Below the pieces are notes generated by a model, which was not told where the DNA came from, did not search any database, and saw only the letters and a list, made by a program, of their open reading frames with translations. Positions 43,919 through 52,386 of a DNA stretch of 64,000 bases are shown in pieces. A program made the position numbers and the translations under genes. The first letter of the stretch is position 1; every line of letters begins with the position of its first letter. The stretch is from Tabrizicola sp. Lineage in GTDB: Bacteria > Pseudomonadota > Alphaproteobacteria > Rhodobacterales > Rhodobacteraceae. The stretch is taken from NCBI RefSeq assembly GCF_016792905.1, contig NZ_JAEULP010000069.1, positions 42,983-106,982 of the forward strand, written 5' to 3'.

Positions 43919-44958
43919 TCGAACCCGAACCCCGGTTGACGTCGCTTTCGCATGGCGGCGGCTGCGGCTGCAAGATCGCGCCCGGCGTACTGGAAGGCAT
44001 CCTGCGCAGCATGCCCGCCATGCCAGTTCCGGCGGCCCTGCTGGTGGGAACCGAGACCGCGGATGACGCTGCGGTCTATCGGTTGAACGACCGTCAGGCG
44101 GTGGTGGCAACCACCGATTTCTTCATGCCGATCGTCGATGACCCCGGCGATTTCGGCCGGATCGCTGCAACCAACGCCATCAGCGATGTCTATGCGATGG
44201 GGGGAACGCCGCTGTTCGCACTCGCCCTCGTCGGGATGCCGATCAACCGGATTTCCACCGCCACCATCGGGCAGATCCTTGATGGTGGTGCGCAGGCCTG
44301 CAAGGCAGCCGGTATTCCTGTCGCGGGCGGGCACACCATCGATTCGGTCGAAGCCATCTATGGTCTTGTCGCGATCGGACTGGTCGATCCCGCCGACCTC
44401 AAGCGCAACTCCGGCGCGCAACCCGGCGACCGGTTGATCCTGGGCAAGCCCATTGGCGTCGGGGTCTATTCGGCGGCGCTGAAGAAGGGCGCGCTTTCGG
44501 CCAAGGGCTATGCCGACATGATCGCCACGACGACCCGGCTCAATACCCCCGGTGCCGAACTGGCCCGCCTGCCCGGCGTTCGTGCGATGACCGACGTGAC
44601 AGGCTTTGGCCTTGCCGGACATGCGCTGGAAATGGCGCGGGGCAGCGGCTGCACAATCCGTATCGAGCTTGGGTCGGTTCCGCTGCTTCCGGATGCGCGT
44701 CGGTTGATCGGCACAGGCCATGTCACGGGCGCATCGGCGCGGAACTGGGCAAGTTATGGCGACAAGGTTTCACTTGCCATTGACCGGCCGGATGATCGGG
44801 TCCTGCTGACCGATCCGCAGACCAGCGGAGGCCTTCTGATCGCCTGCGCACCCGAGGCAGCGGAGACGGTGATCGACTGTTTCCATCGCCACGGCCATGC
44901 CGAGGCTGCCATTGTAGGCACGGTGGCCGAAGGACCCGGAACGCTGGACGTCCGTTGA
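43915..44958 (+). CDS. selD: Selenide, water dikinase SelD
   Basis: 347 residues, full length. It makes selenophosphate from selenide and ATP, the selenium donor for selenocysteine and 2-selenouridine. The Gly-rich N-terminus with 'SHGGGCGCKIAPGVLEGIL' includes the active-site Cys/Lys pair. 'VVATTDFFMPIVDDPGDFGR', 'AATNAISDVYAMGGTPLFAL', 'AGGHTIDSVE', 'VTGFGLAGHALEMARGSG' and 'DPQTSGGLLIACAP' follow in normal order. It overlaps the encapsulin remnant by 4 bases. Relics of selB and of a formate dehydrogenase gene lie just downstream on the other strand, so its original selenocysteine partners at this locus have decayed. Confidence 0.96.
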   Translation: MIEPEPRLTSLSHGGGCGCKIAPGVLEGILRSMPAMPVPAALLVGTETADDAAVYRLNDRQAVVATTDFFMPIVDDPGDFGRIAATNAISDVYAMGGTPLFALALVGMPINRISTATIGQILDGGAQACKAAGIPVAGGHTIDSVEAIYGLVAIGLVDPADLKRNSGAQPGDRLILGKPIGVGVYSAALKKGALSAKGYADMIATTTRLNTPGAELARLPGVRAMTDVTGFGLAGHALEMARGSGCTIRIELGSVPLLPDARRLIGTGHVTGASARNWASYGDKVSLAIDRPDDRVLLTDPQTSGGLLIACAPEAAETVIDCFHRHGHAEAAIVGTVAEGPGTLDVR

Positions 44959-45067
44959 ACCGGCAAAGGGGAACGCCAGCCGCACCCGCCCGGGACAAGC
45001 GCGCTGCCCGATCCGGTCTTGAAGGCCGGCCTCCCCACCGGGAACGCTTCCCTTCCCCGGACGCGCT

Positions 45068-45358
45068 GAAAAGGTCGGCGCGATGCGGCTCGATCGGACG
45101 CAGATCGCCCCTGCGCAAGGTCACACCATGCCGGTCGGAGAAGCCGAGGATCTGGATTGCCACCTTGCGGCCATTGTCCATCCCGTCGCGGAAGGCGGGG
45201 GCGGCAAACCAGCCATCGGATGTTTCAGCGGCGACGTTCATCTCTTTCGCCAGGTCCTCGTGGCGCCGGAGCAAATTGGCCCGGATGGCGGTGTCGTGCA
45301 TCGTCTGCCCCTGCGGCGATGCATCGGCCCTGCGCCATTGCAGCCAGCGGCCCGAGTT
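45068..45358 (-). pseudogene. selB: Relic of selB (selenocysteine-specific elongation factor), 3' end only
   Basis: On the minus strand about 97 codons read like the last winged-helix domain of SelB: 'AKEMNVAAETSDGWFAAPAF', 'RDGMDNGRKVAIQILGFSD' and 'RHGVTLRRGDLRPIEPHRAD'. The GTPase and EF-Tu-like domains are absent. The frame stays open in both directions without further resemblance, and no start is evident. Domain match is by memory of the family, so moderately sure. The gap 44959-45067 holds nothing I recognise. Confidence 0.65.
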
Positions 45359-45485
45359 CACCCTTGCGCTTTCGTCCCTTGGAATGCTGCGTCCAGCCAA
45401 GCGCGGAACGCGAGGTCATCGCCCTGTCGGGTGTCGAGTATTCGCCGATCGTCTCGCAGATATTCAGGCAGCGCTCCCTCGGTCT

Positions 45486-45755
45486 GCCGCGGTTGGTCGG
45501 GTGGTGTGCATCGTCTTCGATCTGGATCATTTAGGCCTGTTCACCAGCTTCCAGATCACCTTTGGAGTACATCACTATTCCGCGGGCGACCGAGCATCAG
45601 GTGCATATGTCGCAGGCTTCCGTGGTGCTGGTCAGCTTGAAGGCACGCACATGCGCCGCCTCCGCTGCCCCGAAGCCCATGGCCCCGAGCGACGTGGCGG
45701 CCACCCCGGCGCCTGCCACGCGCAGGAAACTGTGGCGCGGAAGGTCGATGGTCAC
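45486..45755 (-). pseudogene. Relic of formate dehydrogenase alpha subunit gene, 5' end only
   Basis: From a GTG at 45755 (GGAG upstream) the minus strand encodes a Tat signal 'DLPRHSFLRVAGAGVAATSL' ending near 'AAEAAHVRAFKLTS', the normal N-terminus of FdnG/FdoG-type formate dehydrogenase. The 4Fe-4S motif region then reads 'CDICT-stop-CSVARGIVMY' (TGA at 45599-45597, where Tyr is usual, and the third Cys lost). It continues 'SKGDLEAGEQA', a TAA and 'MIQIEDDAHHPTNRG', matching the 'IEGD.DHP.NRG' motif. Homology stops at 45486. The next ~126 bases to 45360 are an open segment I cannot assign, abutting the selB relic. Confidence 0.8.
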
Positions 45756-45864
45756 CGGACGCTCCGTTTTGCCTGTCTTGCGAAGTGGGGCGGCCGATTG
45801 TTGTCCATCCCACCCCAAGGTCAGGTTTTCCGGGCCTGCACGACGGGGTGCTCGTGAACCGCCG

Positions 45865-46179
45865 TCAGTCATCCAGCTCAATCTCGATCCGGTCGCCAAC
45901 GACGCGGGTTGCATAGGTCTTCAGGGCCATCACGCAGGGCAGCCGCTCGGCCTCGCCCGTCTTGTAGTTGAAGCGGCCGTTGTGCTTCGGGCATTCAATT
46001 TCATCACCCATCACCAGCCCGCCGCACAGATGCACCTGTTCATGCGTGCAAAGCCCGTCCGTGGCGAAGACGGCACTATCCGGATCGCGGTAGATGGCAA
46101 AGGTCCTGCCGCCGTGATCGAAGCGGACAAGATCTTCGGGGTCGATGTCTTCCAGCGCACAGGCAAGAATCCAGGGCAT
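45865..46179 (-). CDS. mocE: MocE-like Rieske [2Fe-2S] ferredoxin
   Basis: 104 residues from the ATG at 46179, with AGGAG spaced 8 bases (a GTG at 46188 would sit next to the Shine-Dalgarno). The Rieske ligands are intact: 'CTHEQVHLCGG' and 'IECPKHNGRF' (Cys-X-His and Cys-X2-His, 17 residues apart). It is most like small NirD/MocE-type ferredoxins that pass electrons to an oxygenase. It directly follows the MocD-like oxygenase (5-base gap), its likely partner. A homologous protein, also starting MPWI, lies at 63.4 kb. Confidence 0.92.
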   Translation of the reverse strand: MPWILACALEDIDPEDLVRFDHGGRTFAIYRDPDSAVFATDGLCTHEQVHLCGGLVMGDEIECPKHNGRFNYKTGEAERLPCVMALKTYATRVVGDRIEIELDD

Positions 46180-46184
46180 CACGG

Positions 46185-47291
46185 TCACTCCTTCATTCCA
46201 TCCCGGTCCGGAACCACCCGGTGCAGCTCCTCGCGGTAGGGGCGCGCGGTCGGCGGCAACGTCTTCCTAAGGAAATACCCCGCCTCACGCCGCTGCCGCA
46301 GGATCGCAGGCACCATCTCGGCGAAGGCGGCCGGGATCGAGCGACATGGCGCAGGCAGATCATCCCGGATCAGTGCATGCAGGCGCGGCAGCGCATGGTA
46401 GGGCACCATCGGGAACATGTGATGCTCGACGTGGTAGTTCATGTTCCAGTAGACCCACCGGCTGACCGGGTTCATCAGGCAGGTCCGGCTGTTCAACCGG
46501 TGGTCCAGCACGTCCTCGGCGAGGCCCCCGTGCTGGATCATCCCGGTCATGAACATGTGCCAGGCGCCATAGATGCGCGGGCCGCCGATCAGCATGAAGG
46601 GCAGGATGCTCTGCCACCAGAGTGCCGCCGCCAGCGTCACGGCATAGATCGCCAGATGGACCCGGGCCCAGAAGACCGCCTTCCCGGCCTCGGCCTCGGG
46701 GATATAGTTCCGCTCATCCGGCGACAGGCTGCCCGCGGCATTGCGGACCAGCACCTTCATCCACTGCCAGATGTCCACGACGCCGATGAAATGCAGGATA
46801 TTCAACACGATCGAGGCCGGGTGCATGAAGGCGATCTCGGCATCGCGGCCGACGATGATCGTGTCGGTATGGTGCCGCGCGTGGCTCCAGCGCCAGGACA
46901 CCGGGTTGCGCATCACCATGAAGCTGGCGATCTGATAGACCACGTCGTTCATCCAGGCCGTCCGGAAGGCCGTGCCATGGCCGCATTCGTGCCAGCGGCT
47001 GTCGCAGGCCGAGCCGTAGAGGACGCCATAGACGGCCCAGAACGGCACGCACCACCAGCTGCCCCAGAAGTGAATGCCGCCCCAGGCCGACAGGCCCAGC
47101 AGGCCAAGCCAGATCACCGTGTCCCGGATAGCCGGGCCATCACGGCGCTGCATCAGATCTTTCATCACCTTGCGCGGCACTTCGGAATGATACCATTCGG
47201 CCGAGGCAAGCCCGCGCTCGATTGCAAGGGCGGAGCTTGGCCCGGTCAGCGAATAGTCGCGTTTCTCGACAAGGGGAGCATCGTAGGCCAT
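46185..47291 (-). CDS. mocD: MocD-like membrane diiron oxygenase (fatty-acid-desaturase fold)
   Basis: 368 residues. The three His boxes of the desaturase/alkane-hydroxylase family are present: 'HECGH' (101-105), 'HARHH' (137-141) and 'HVEHH' near residue 295, with hydrophobic helices around 58-95 and 205-245. The overall sequence resembles MocD, the hydrocarbon-oxygenase-like protein of rhizobial rhizopine catabolism, rather than acyl desaturases. MocD with MocE and a reductase is thought to O-demethylate 3-O-methyl-scyllo-inosamine. Here the adjacent Rieske protein supplies electrons; no reductase gene is in the window. Substrate is inferred. Confidence 0.85.
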   Translation of the reverse strand: MAYDAPLVEKRDYSLTGPSSALAIERGLASAEWYHSEVPRKVMKDLMQRRDGPAIRDTVIWLGLLGLSAWGGIHFWGSWWCVPFWAVYGVLYGSACDSRWHECGHGTAFRTAWMNDVVYQIASFMVMRNPVSWRWSHARHHTDTIIVGRDAEIAFMHPASIVLNILHFIGVVDIWQWMKVLVRNAAGSLSPDERNYIPEAEAGKAVFWARVHLAIYAVTLAAALWWQSILPFMLIGGPRIYGAWHMFMTGMIQHGGLAEDVLDHRLNSRTCLMNPVSRWVYWNMNYHVEHHMFPMVPYHALPRLHALIRDDLPAPCRSIPAAFAEMVPAILRQRREAGYFLRKTLPPTARPYREELHRVVPDRDGMKE

Positions 47292-47304
47292 CGGACTCTC
47301 CGGG

Positions 47305-48489
47305 TCAGATCTGCGCGCGCCCGATCAGCGGGCGGAAGTTGCCGGACGGCACCGGATAGGGATCGTCGGGTTGCATGGCGACGGCGCGGACGCGGGCTTC
47401 GGCTTCCTCCAGCGCGGCCGCCCCCTCCAGCACGGTGAAGCGGGCATCGTAGTGGCGCTCTTCGCCCGAACTCAGCCAGATCATCTCGCCCCGCTCGCGG
47501 GCTGCGGTGTCGCCAAGGACATGATGGGTCGAAGGCTCGATGCCAAGCGCATAGGCTCCGGCCTGGAAATGCTGCCATTCAAAAAGACAGGGCAGTTGAT
47601 CCTTGCGTGTTGTCACCTGGAGGCCGAGCCCCAGCCGGTCATTCAGCAGTGCCACCGGGACCTCGCCCTCGGCATCCGCGGCGGTTTCGTGCTGCCAGAC
47701 CTGTTCGGAAAAGCCATCCTGCGGCGCGGGCACCAGGGCATAGCCGGTTCCCTGATCGCGGTAGCGTGCGGCATGGGCCGCCCAGACCACATCGGCAATC
47801 GGCGCAACGTAACGGGCGCCCACGTCCAGCAGCGGCGCGCCGAGGTTGACGTGGTAGAAGAACATGTGCGGCGTGGGCGCGAAGCCCTCGTTCACCACCC
47901 GGTCCGAAAGGCGGATCTCGATGCCGCCCAGATCCGCCTCGATCCGCCGTGTCATAACTAGATGTTCGCCGAAAGTCGTCGCCTGCCGCACGACGCCCTC
48001 GGCCCATAGAATGCAACGGTCGCCATCCCAATGCTCGCCGTAGCCTGTCAGGCGGGCCGGAATGTTGGCGACGCGGCCATGTAGCCCGTGCCGTTTGGTC
48101 CTGATTCCGGGATAGCTGTAATGGCTGGCGTCGACCTCTTCCGGGCCAAGGATATGGTCCAGCCCGCATGTAACCAGAAAGCCAGTGAAGCTGCGCGCCC
48201 AGCCAAAGCCATTTTCACCTTCCGGTTCGTGCAGGGCGGGTGCGCGCAGGCCGGACGGCCCATGCCAGCCCAGAGAAGCGCCCTTCCACTCCACCTCGGC
48301 GACGTCCATCGCCCGGTCGACCACCACGGTGAAGCGCAGGCCCGATCCGGTGCGGAACTCAAGCATCCGGATGCCGCGCTCGGTGCCGTCGGCCAGTTCC
48401 ATCAGCCGCACGCCGCCATAGGCTGCAAGCTGGCCCGACCGCCTCCGAAGCTCCTCCCGTGTCAGGCTCTCGCCGAAAAGCTCCGCCAT
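47305..48489 (-). CDS. DUF4432 family aldose-1-epimerase-like protein
   Basis: 394 residues resembling DUF4432 proteins of the galactose mutarotase fold: 'VVVDRAMDVAEVEWKGASLG', 'GFLVTCGLDHILGPEE', 'HGLHGRVANIPARLTGYGE', 'FFYHVNLGAPLLDVGARYVA' and 'ALGIEPSTHHVLGD'. His residues in 'HGLHGR' and the acidic residue in 'GIEPST' are in mutarotase-like positions. Family members often accompany sugar or polyol ABC operons and probably interconvert or bind cyclic sugars. It has short gaps to both neighbours in the transporter operon. Confidence 0.82.
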   Translation of the reverse strand: MAELFGESLTREELRRRSGQLAAYGGVRLMELADGTERGIRMLEFRTGSGLRFTVVVDRAMDVAEVEWKGASLGWHGPSGLRAPALHEPEGENGFGWARSFTGFLVTCGLDHILGPEEVDASHYSYPGIRTKRHGLHGRVANIPARLTGYGEHWDGDRCILWAEGVVRQATTFGEHLVMTRRIEADLGGIEIRLSDRVVNEGFAPTPHMFFYHVNLGAPLLDVGARYVAPIADVVWAAHAARYRDQGTGYALVPAPQDGFSEQVWQHETAADAEGEVPVALLNDRLGLGLQVTTRKDQLPCLFEWQHFQAGAYALGIEPSTHHVLGDTAARERGEMIWLSSGEERHYDARFTVLEGAAALEEAEARVRAVAMQPDDPYPVPSGNFRPLIGRAQI

Positions 48490-48499
48490 GCCAGGCCCC

Positions 48500-49528
48500 T
48501 CAGCCCTTCCCGTCCGGAGTGGCGGCCACCGGCATCGACCGCATCTGCGCCACTGTCTCGGGCTCGGCCCGGCGGCAGGCCACCGGCGGCAGGCGGCGCG
48601 CGATCAGGTCCATGTCCTCCAGCACCCGCGTGCCGATCTCGCGCAGGGCAAAGGTCAATGCCCCGGCGCGGTGGGGTGAGAAGAGCATGTTCGGCATGGC
48701 TCGGATGGGGTCGTCCCTGGGCAGCGGCTCCACTGGAAAGACATCCGTCGCCACCCGGATGCGCCCCGAACCCGCAGCTTTCGTCAGCGCCGCGAAATCG
48801 GCCGCCGCCGCGCGCGACATGAGCAGAAGCATCGCGCCGGGCTGCATCAGGCCGAGAGCGCGGGCGTCGATCATCCCGGCGTTTTCGGTGGTGATCGACG
48901 CCATGACGAAGACGAAGCGATTGCCAGACATGAGCTGGTCGAAATCCACCGGCTCCACCCCCAGCCGCTTCAGATGGCCCGGCGGCAGCCAGGGGTCGAA
49001 GACCTGCACCCGGCAGCCGAACGGAGCAAGCAGACGGTGAAGCGACCGCCCGAGATCGCCGAACCCGATGATCCCGACCGTCGACCCGGCGAGAAGTTCG
49101 GACTGACGGTTTCCCTCGAAGAGCCACTTTTCCTGTCCCCTCAGGAAGGCCGCATGCTCGCCGTGGATGTTCCGCGCCAGCGACAGCGCCATGCCAAGCG
49201 CCATCTCGGCCACCGGGGCGGCAAAGACCCCGCCGGGGGCAAGGACATGGATGCCGCGCCGGAAGCATTCGGCATAGTCCACGTTCGGCAGGAAGTTCGT
49301 CTCGACGTTGAAGATCGCCCGCAGCTTCGGGGCCATCGCCAGCCGGTCCGCCCCCATCGGCTGCTGCGAGATCAGGATGTCCGTTCGGGGCAGATGCTCT
49401 GCATAGAAACCGGCACGGTCCTGACCCTGCCATTCGGTCAACTCATAGCGGGACCGAAGCTCCGCAAGCTTCTCCAGTGAGAAGATTTCCTCCGTTGCCC
49501 GCGGGTCCGGGTCGTAAAGCACGCGCAT
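48500..49528 (-). CDS. D-isomer-specific 2-hydroxyacid dehydrogenase family protein
   Basis: 342 residues from the ATG at 49528 (AGGTGAG just upstream; an upstream start at 49561 lacks support). NAD-binding 'GSTVGIIGFGDLGRSLHRLL' is clear, and the catalytic triad positions are recognisable as Arg in 'LLMSRAAAADF', Glu in 'DVFPVEPLP' and His in 'FSPHRAGAL'. The family reduces 2-oxoacids or oxidises D-2-hydroxyacids with NAD(P)H. In this operon it may act on an acid or keto-polyol produced from the transported substrate. Exact substrate unknown. Confidence 0.85.
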   Translation of the reverse strand: MRVLYDPDPRATEEIFSLEKLAELRSRYELTEWQGQDRAGFYAEHLPRTDILISQQPMGADRLAMAPKLRAIFNVETNFLPNVDYAECFRRGIHVLAPGGVFAAPVAEMALGMALSLARNIHGEHAAFLRGQEKWLFEGNRQSELLAGSTVGIIGFGDLGRSLHRLLAPFGCRVQVFDPWLPPGHLKRLGVEPVDFDQLMSGNRFVFVMASITTENAGMIDARALGLMQPGAMLLLMSRAAAADFAALTKAAGSGRIRVATDVFPVEPLPRDDPIRAMPNMLFSPHRAGALTFALREIGTRVLEDMDLIARRLPPVACRRAEPETVAQMRSMPVAATPDGKG

Positions 49529-49578
49529 GGTCTCACCTATCGAAATGCGGTCCTGCCCCAAAGCCGCCCTGACCCGCG

Positions 49579-50343
49579 TCAGACATGGATATGGTCGCCG
49601 GTGATGACGTCCTCCACGTCCTGGATCGAGGATGTCTTCGGGCTGAGGTCGTCCGCCACCACCGTGCCCCGGCGCATCACCACCATCCGGTCCACCACCT
49701 GGAAGACATGGTGGATGTTATGCGCGATGAAGATGCAGGAATGCCCGGTATCCCTCGCCTCGCGGACGAAACGCAGCACACCCTGGGTTTCGGCCACGCC
49801 CAGGTTGTTGGTCGGCTCGTCCAGGATGATCAGGTCGCTGTCGAAATACATCGCCCGCGCGATGGCCACCGCCTGCCGCTCCCCGCCCGAAAGCGACCCG
49901 ATGGGCGTAGTGGGCGGGATGTTCTTGGAAATGCCCACCCGCTTCAGCAACTCTGCCGCGACCTCGTTCATCCGGTCGAGGTCCAGTCGTCCCAGCCTGC
50001 CGGTCGTCAGTTCTCGGCCAAGGAACAAGTTCCGTGCAATGGACAATTGTGGCACCAGCGCCGAGTCCTGATAGATCGTCTCGATCCCGGCGGCGATGGC
50101 ATCGTTGGTCGAGGTCATCGCAACCGGCCTGCCCTTGATGCGGATCTCGCCCGAGCTGTAGGGCACCGCCCCCGACAGCACCTTGATCAGCGTGGACTTG
50201 CCGGCGCCATTGTCGCCCAGAAGGCCGACGATCTCGCCTTTCCGGATGGTCAGGTTCACGTCGCGCAGGGCATGGACGCGGCCATAGGACTTCTCGATAT
50301 GCCGCATCTCGACAAGCGTCTCCACGGGGGAATGGTCGCTCAT
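49579..50343 (-). CDS. Sugar ABC transporter ATP-binding protein (single-domain, FrcA type)
   Basis: 254 residues: Walker A 'GLLGDNGAGKSTLIKVLSG', signature 'LSGGERQAVAIARA', Walker B 'LIILDEPTNNLG' and switch His in 'FIAHNIHH'. It is half the size of RbsA-type fused ATPases, so it should act as a homodimer as in the fructose/rhizopine-type systems. It starts 3 bases after the permease stop. Confidence 0.93.
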   Translation of the reverse strand: MSDHSPVETLVEMRHIEKSYGRVHALRDVNLTIRKGEIVGLLGDNGAGKSTLIKVLSGAVPYSSGEIRIKGRPVAMTSTNDAIAAGIETIYQDSALVPQLSIARNLFLGRELTTGRLGRLDLDRMNEVAAELLKRVGISKNIPPTTPIGSLSGGERQAVAIARAMYFDSDLIILDEPTNNLGVAETQGVLRFVREARDTGHSCIFIAHNIHHVFQVVDRMVVMRRGTVVADDLSPKTSSIQDVEDVITGDHIHV

Positions 50344-50346
50344 GGC

Positions 50347-51366
50347 TCAGGTCCCCGCGTTGTGCCGACGCTCAAGCGCCGCATGAAGCGCCATCATTCC
50401 CAGGATGATCGCGCCGATGAAGATGTTGTAGGCCAGCCCCGGCACCCCGATCAGCACGATGCCATTGCGCATCAGCCGCAGGATCAGGACGCCGATCACC
50501 GTGCCGATGATCGTGCCGCGCCCGCCGGTCAGGACGGTGCCGCCGATCACCACCATGGCGATGACCTCCAGCTCGTAACCGGTGCCGGAGTTCGGGTTCG
50601 CTGCCGACACCCGGATCGACGAGATGATCCCGGCCAAGGCGGCCATCGCTGCGGACAGCATGAACAGGATCACCTTGACGCGCTGAATGGGTACCCCGCG
50701 GTTGCGCGCCGCACCCGGATTGCCCCCCGTGGCCTGTATCCAGTTCCCGAATCGCGTCCGGGTCAGAAACTGGTGGAAGATCACCGCCAGAATGACGAAC
50801 CAGATCAGGCTCATGTAGACGCGCAGGCCGCCGACGTAGAAATCCCCCACCAGAAGCTCGGCGAGCCACTGCTCGCCCGCGTCCCAGGTGCGCTGCGGAA
50901 AGCCCGAGGTCAGCCACAATGCCGTGCCGCGCACCACCAGCAGCATTCCCAGCGTGACGAGGAAGGACGGAATGCCCAGCCGCGTAACGAACAGGCCTGA
51001 GAAAAGCCCGATGGCCAGCGCGATCAGCATGGCCACGACGAAGGCCGCCGGAAGTGGCATGAGCCCGGCGTTGAAGAAGGCCCACATCACCACAGGCGCA
51101 AATCCGAAGACCGAACCCACGGACAGGTCGAACTCTCCAGCCGTCATCAGAAGCGTCATCGCCAGCGCAATCAGGCCCAGCTCGACCGTGAAGGTCAGGG
51201 CGTTGCCGATGTTGTTCAGCGACAGGAAGGTCGGGTTGATCACCGTAAAGACGAGGATCATCGCCACCAGCAGCACCAGCGGTCCGAACTCCGGCTTGGC
51301 GACAAGGCGCCTCAGCACCCCCTGCTCGGGGGGGTGCGCTGCGGAAAGACTCGACGGATCGGACAT
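50347..51366 (-). CDS. Sugar ABC transporter permease (RbsC/FrcC family)
   Basis: 339 residues from the ATG at 51366 (AGGAAG 5 bases upstream). There are eight to ten hydrophobic segments. 'LTFTVELGLIALAMTLLMTA', 'GEFDLSVGSVFGFAPVVMW' and 'VIGGTVLTGGRGTIIGTVIG' are hallmark BPD_transp_2 stretches, including the EAA-like Gly-rich loop. It forms the channel for the periplasmic binding protein encoded upstream. Confidence 0.94.
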   Translation of the reverse strand: MSDPSSLSAAHPPEQGVLRRLVAKPEFGPLVLLVAMILVFTVINPTFLSLNNIGNALTFTVELGLIALAMTLLMTAGEFDLSVGSVFGFAPVVMWAFFNAGLMPLPAAFVVAMLIALAIGLFSGLFVTRLGIPSFLVTLGMLLVVRGTALWLTSGFPQRTWDAGEQWLAELLVGDFYVGGLRVYMSLIWFVILAVIFHQFLTRTRFGNWIQATGGNPGAARNRGVPIQRVKVILFMLSAAMAALAGIISSIRVSAANPNSGTGYELEVIAMVVIGGTVLTGGRGTIIGTVIGVLILRLMRNGIVLIGVPGLAYNIFIGAIILGMMALHAALERRHNAGT

Positions 51367-51395
51367 TCTGCTTCCTGTGGAATAGGGAAAGACCC

Positions 51396-51420
51396 GCCGC
51401 CCGCAACACCTGCGGGCGGC
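51396..51420 (-). other. 10-bp-stem hairpin between binding-protein and permease genes
   Basis: GCCGCCCGCA (51396-51405), a 5-base loop and TGCGGGCGGC (51411-51420) form a perfect 10-bp stem in the 90-base gap. On the transcribed strand it is not followed by a U-run, so it is more likely an mRNA-stabilising or partial-attenuation element that keeps the binding-protein message abundant than a full terminator. Confidence 0.6.
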
Positions 51421-51456
51421 ATTGTCCTGGTCACGGACCAAAAGCGCGCAGGCGCC

Positions 51457-52386
51457 TCAGTTGCCGCCCATGATCTTGTGATACACCGGGGCAGTGTCCT
51501 TCTCGTACAAGGCGCCGGTGATGATGTTGAAGCCAAGCGGGATACCGTCGCCCTCCATCAGCAGCGAAGACAGGCACAGGTAGGACGTGGCCTGCGGGTC
51601 CTGCCACATCCCGGCGTTGACATAGCCGTCCAGAACTTCCTGCGTGGTGTCGAGAGAGTTGCCCCAACCGACAACCGGAATCTCGCCGGGCTGCACTCCG
51701 GCCTGATCCCAGACCCGCTTCACCGAGCCTGTGACCATGTCGCCCAGACCGATCATCGCCTTGATCTTGTCGCGGTTGGCGGTGACATAGTCGGTCATCC
51801 GCGTGATGACTTCGGCCTGGTCCAGCGTCGCGTCAGTGACTTCCCAGGTGATGCCCAGCGGCTCGAACACTTCCTTGATCCCGGCCTCTTCCTCGACACC
51901 GTAGGAGGCGCCGGGAACTTCGACCGGCATCCAGACGAAATCCCCGGCTTTCACCAGCTCATGGTCCACCAGATACTGCGCCCACGCCTTGCCGACCGCG
52001 TGCAGATCGCCGCCGACGTAGGCATTCCAGTTGGGCGCGCTGTCTGAAGTGTTGAAGTTGATGATCGGAATCCCCGCAGCCCGCGCCTCGGCCACCACAT
52101 CGACCATCGATCCCGGGTCCGGGCTGGTCGAACAGATGCCATCCGCGCCCGCCGCGATGGCCGCACGCACCGCTTCCTGCTGGCTCGGCACGTCGCCCGA
52201 GTGGAACGAGGTGTTGACGGTATTGCCGGTCGTTTTGGCAAAGGCCTCTGCTCCCTGCAGGAAATAGGTCCAGACCGGATCGGCCGGGCCGCCGTGCGAG
52301 ACCCAGTAGAACGTCTTGCCTTCGGCGGCAGCAAAGCCGGCGGTCAGGGCAAGCGCAGCGGTTGCACCAAGCAACGTCTTCAACAT
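51457..52386 (-). CDS. Sugar/polyol ABC transporter periplasmic binding protein (MocB/RbsB type)
   Basis: 309 residues with a Sec signal ending at 'AGFAAAEG' (about residue 22) and a strong AAGGAGG 9 bases before the ATG. It is a type 1 periplasmic binding protein (Peripla_BP_4): 'TFYWVSHGGPADPVWTYFLQ', 'AAIAAGADGICSTSPDPGSM', 'GIPIINFNTSDSAPNWNAYV' and 'IPVVGWGNSLDTTQEVLDGY'. Rhizopine-, inositol- and ribose-binding proteins belong to this family. It heads the operon and faces the LacI gene. Confidence 0.94.
   Translation of the reverse strand: MLKTLLGATAALALTAGFAAAEGKTFYWVSHGGPADPVWTYFLQGAEAFAKTTGNTVNTSFHSGDVPSQQEAVRAAIAAGADGICSTSPDPGSMVDVVAEARAAGIPIINFNTSDSAPNWNAYVGGDLHAVGKAWAQYLVDHELVKAGDFVWMPVEVPGASYGVEEEAGIKEVFEPLGITWEVTDATLDQAEVITRMTDYVTANRDKIKAMIGLGDMVTGSVKRVWDQAGVQPGEIPVVGWGNSLDTTQEVLDGYVNAGMWQDPQATSYLCLSSLLMEGDGIPLGFNIITGALYEKDTAPVYHKIMGGN

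Noticed and set aside
44723-45067. Continuation of the selB-relic frame into the selD gene on the minus strand.
   Set aside because: The frame is merely open; resemblance to SelB ends near 45068 and the rest is antisense to selD.
45597-45599. TGA in the formate dehydrogenase relic as a selenocysteine codon.
   Set aside because: It lies in the N-terminal 4Fe-4S motif where Tyr is usual, not at the catalytic Sec site; a TAA follows and the rest of the gene is missing.
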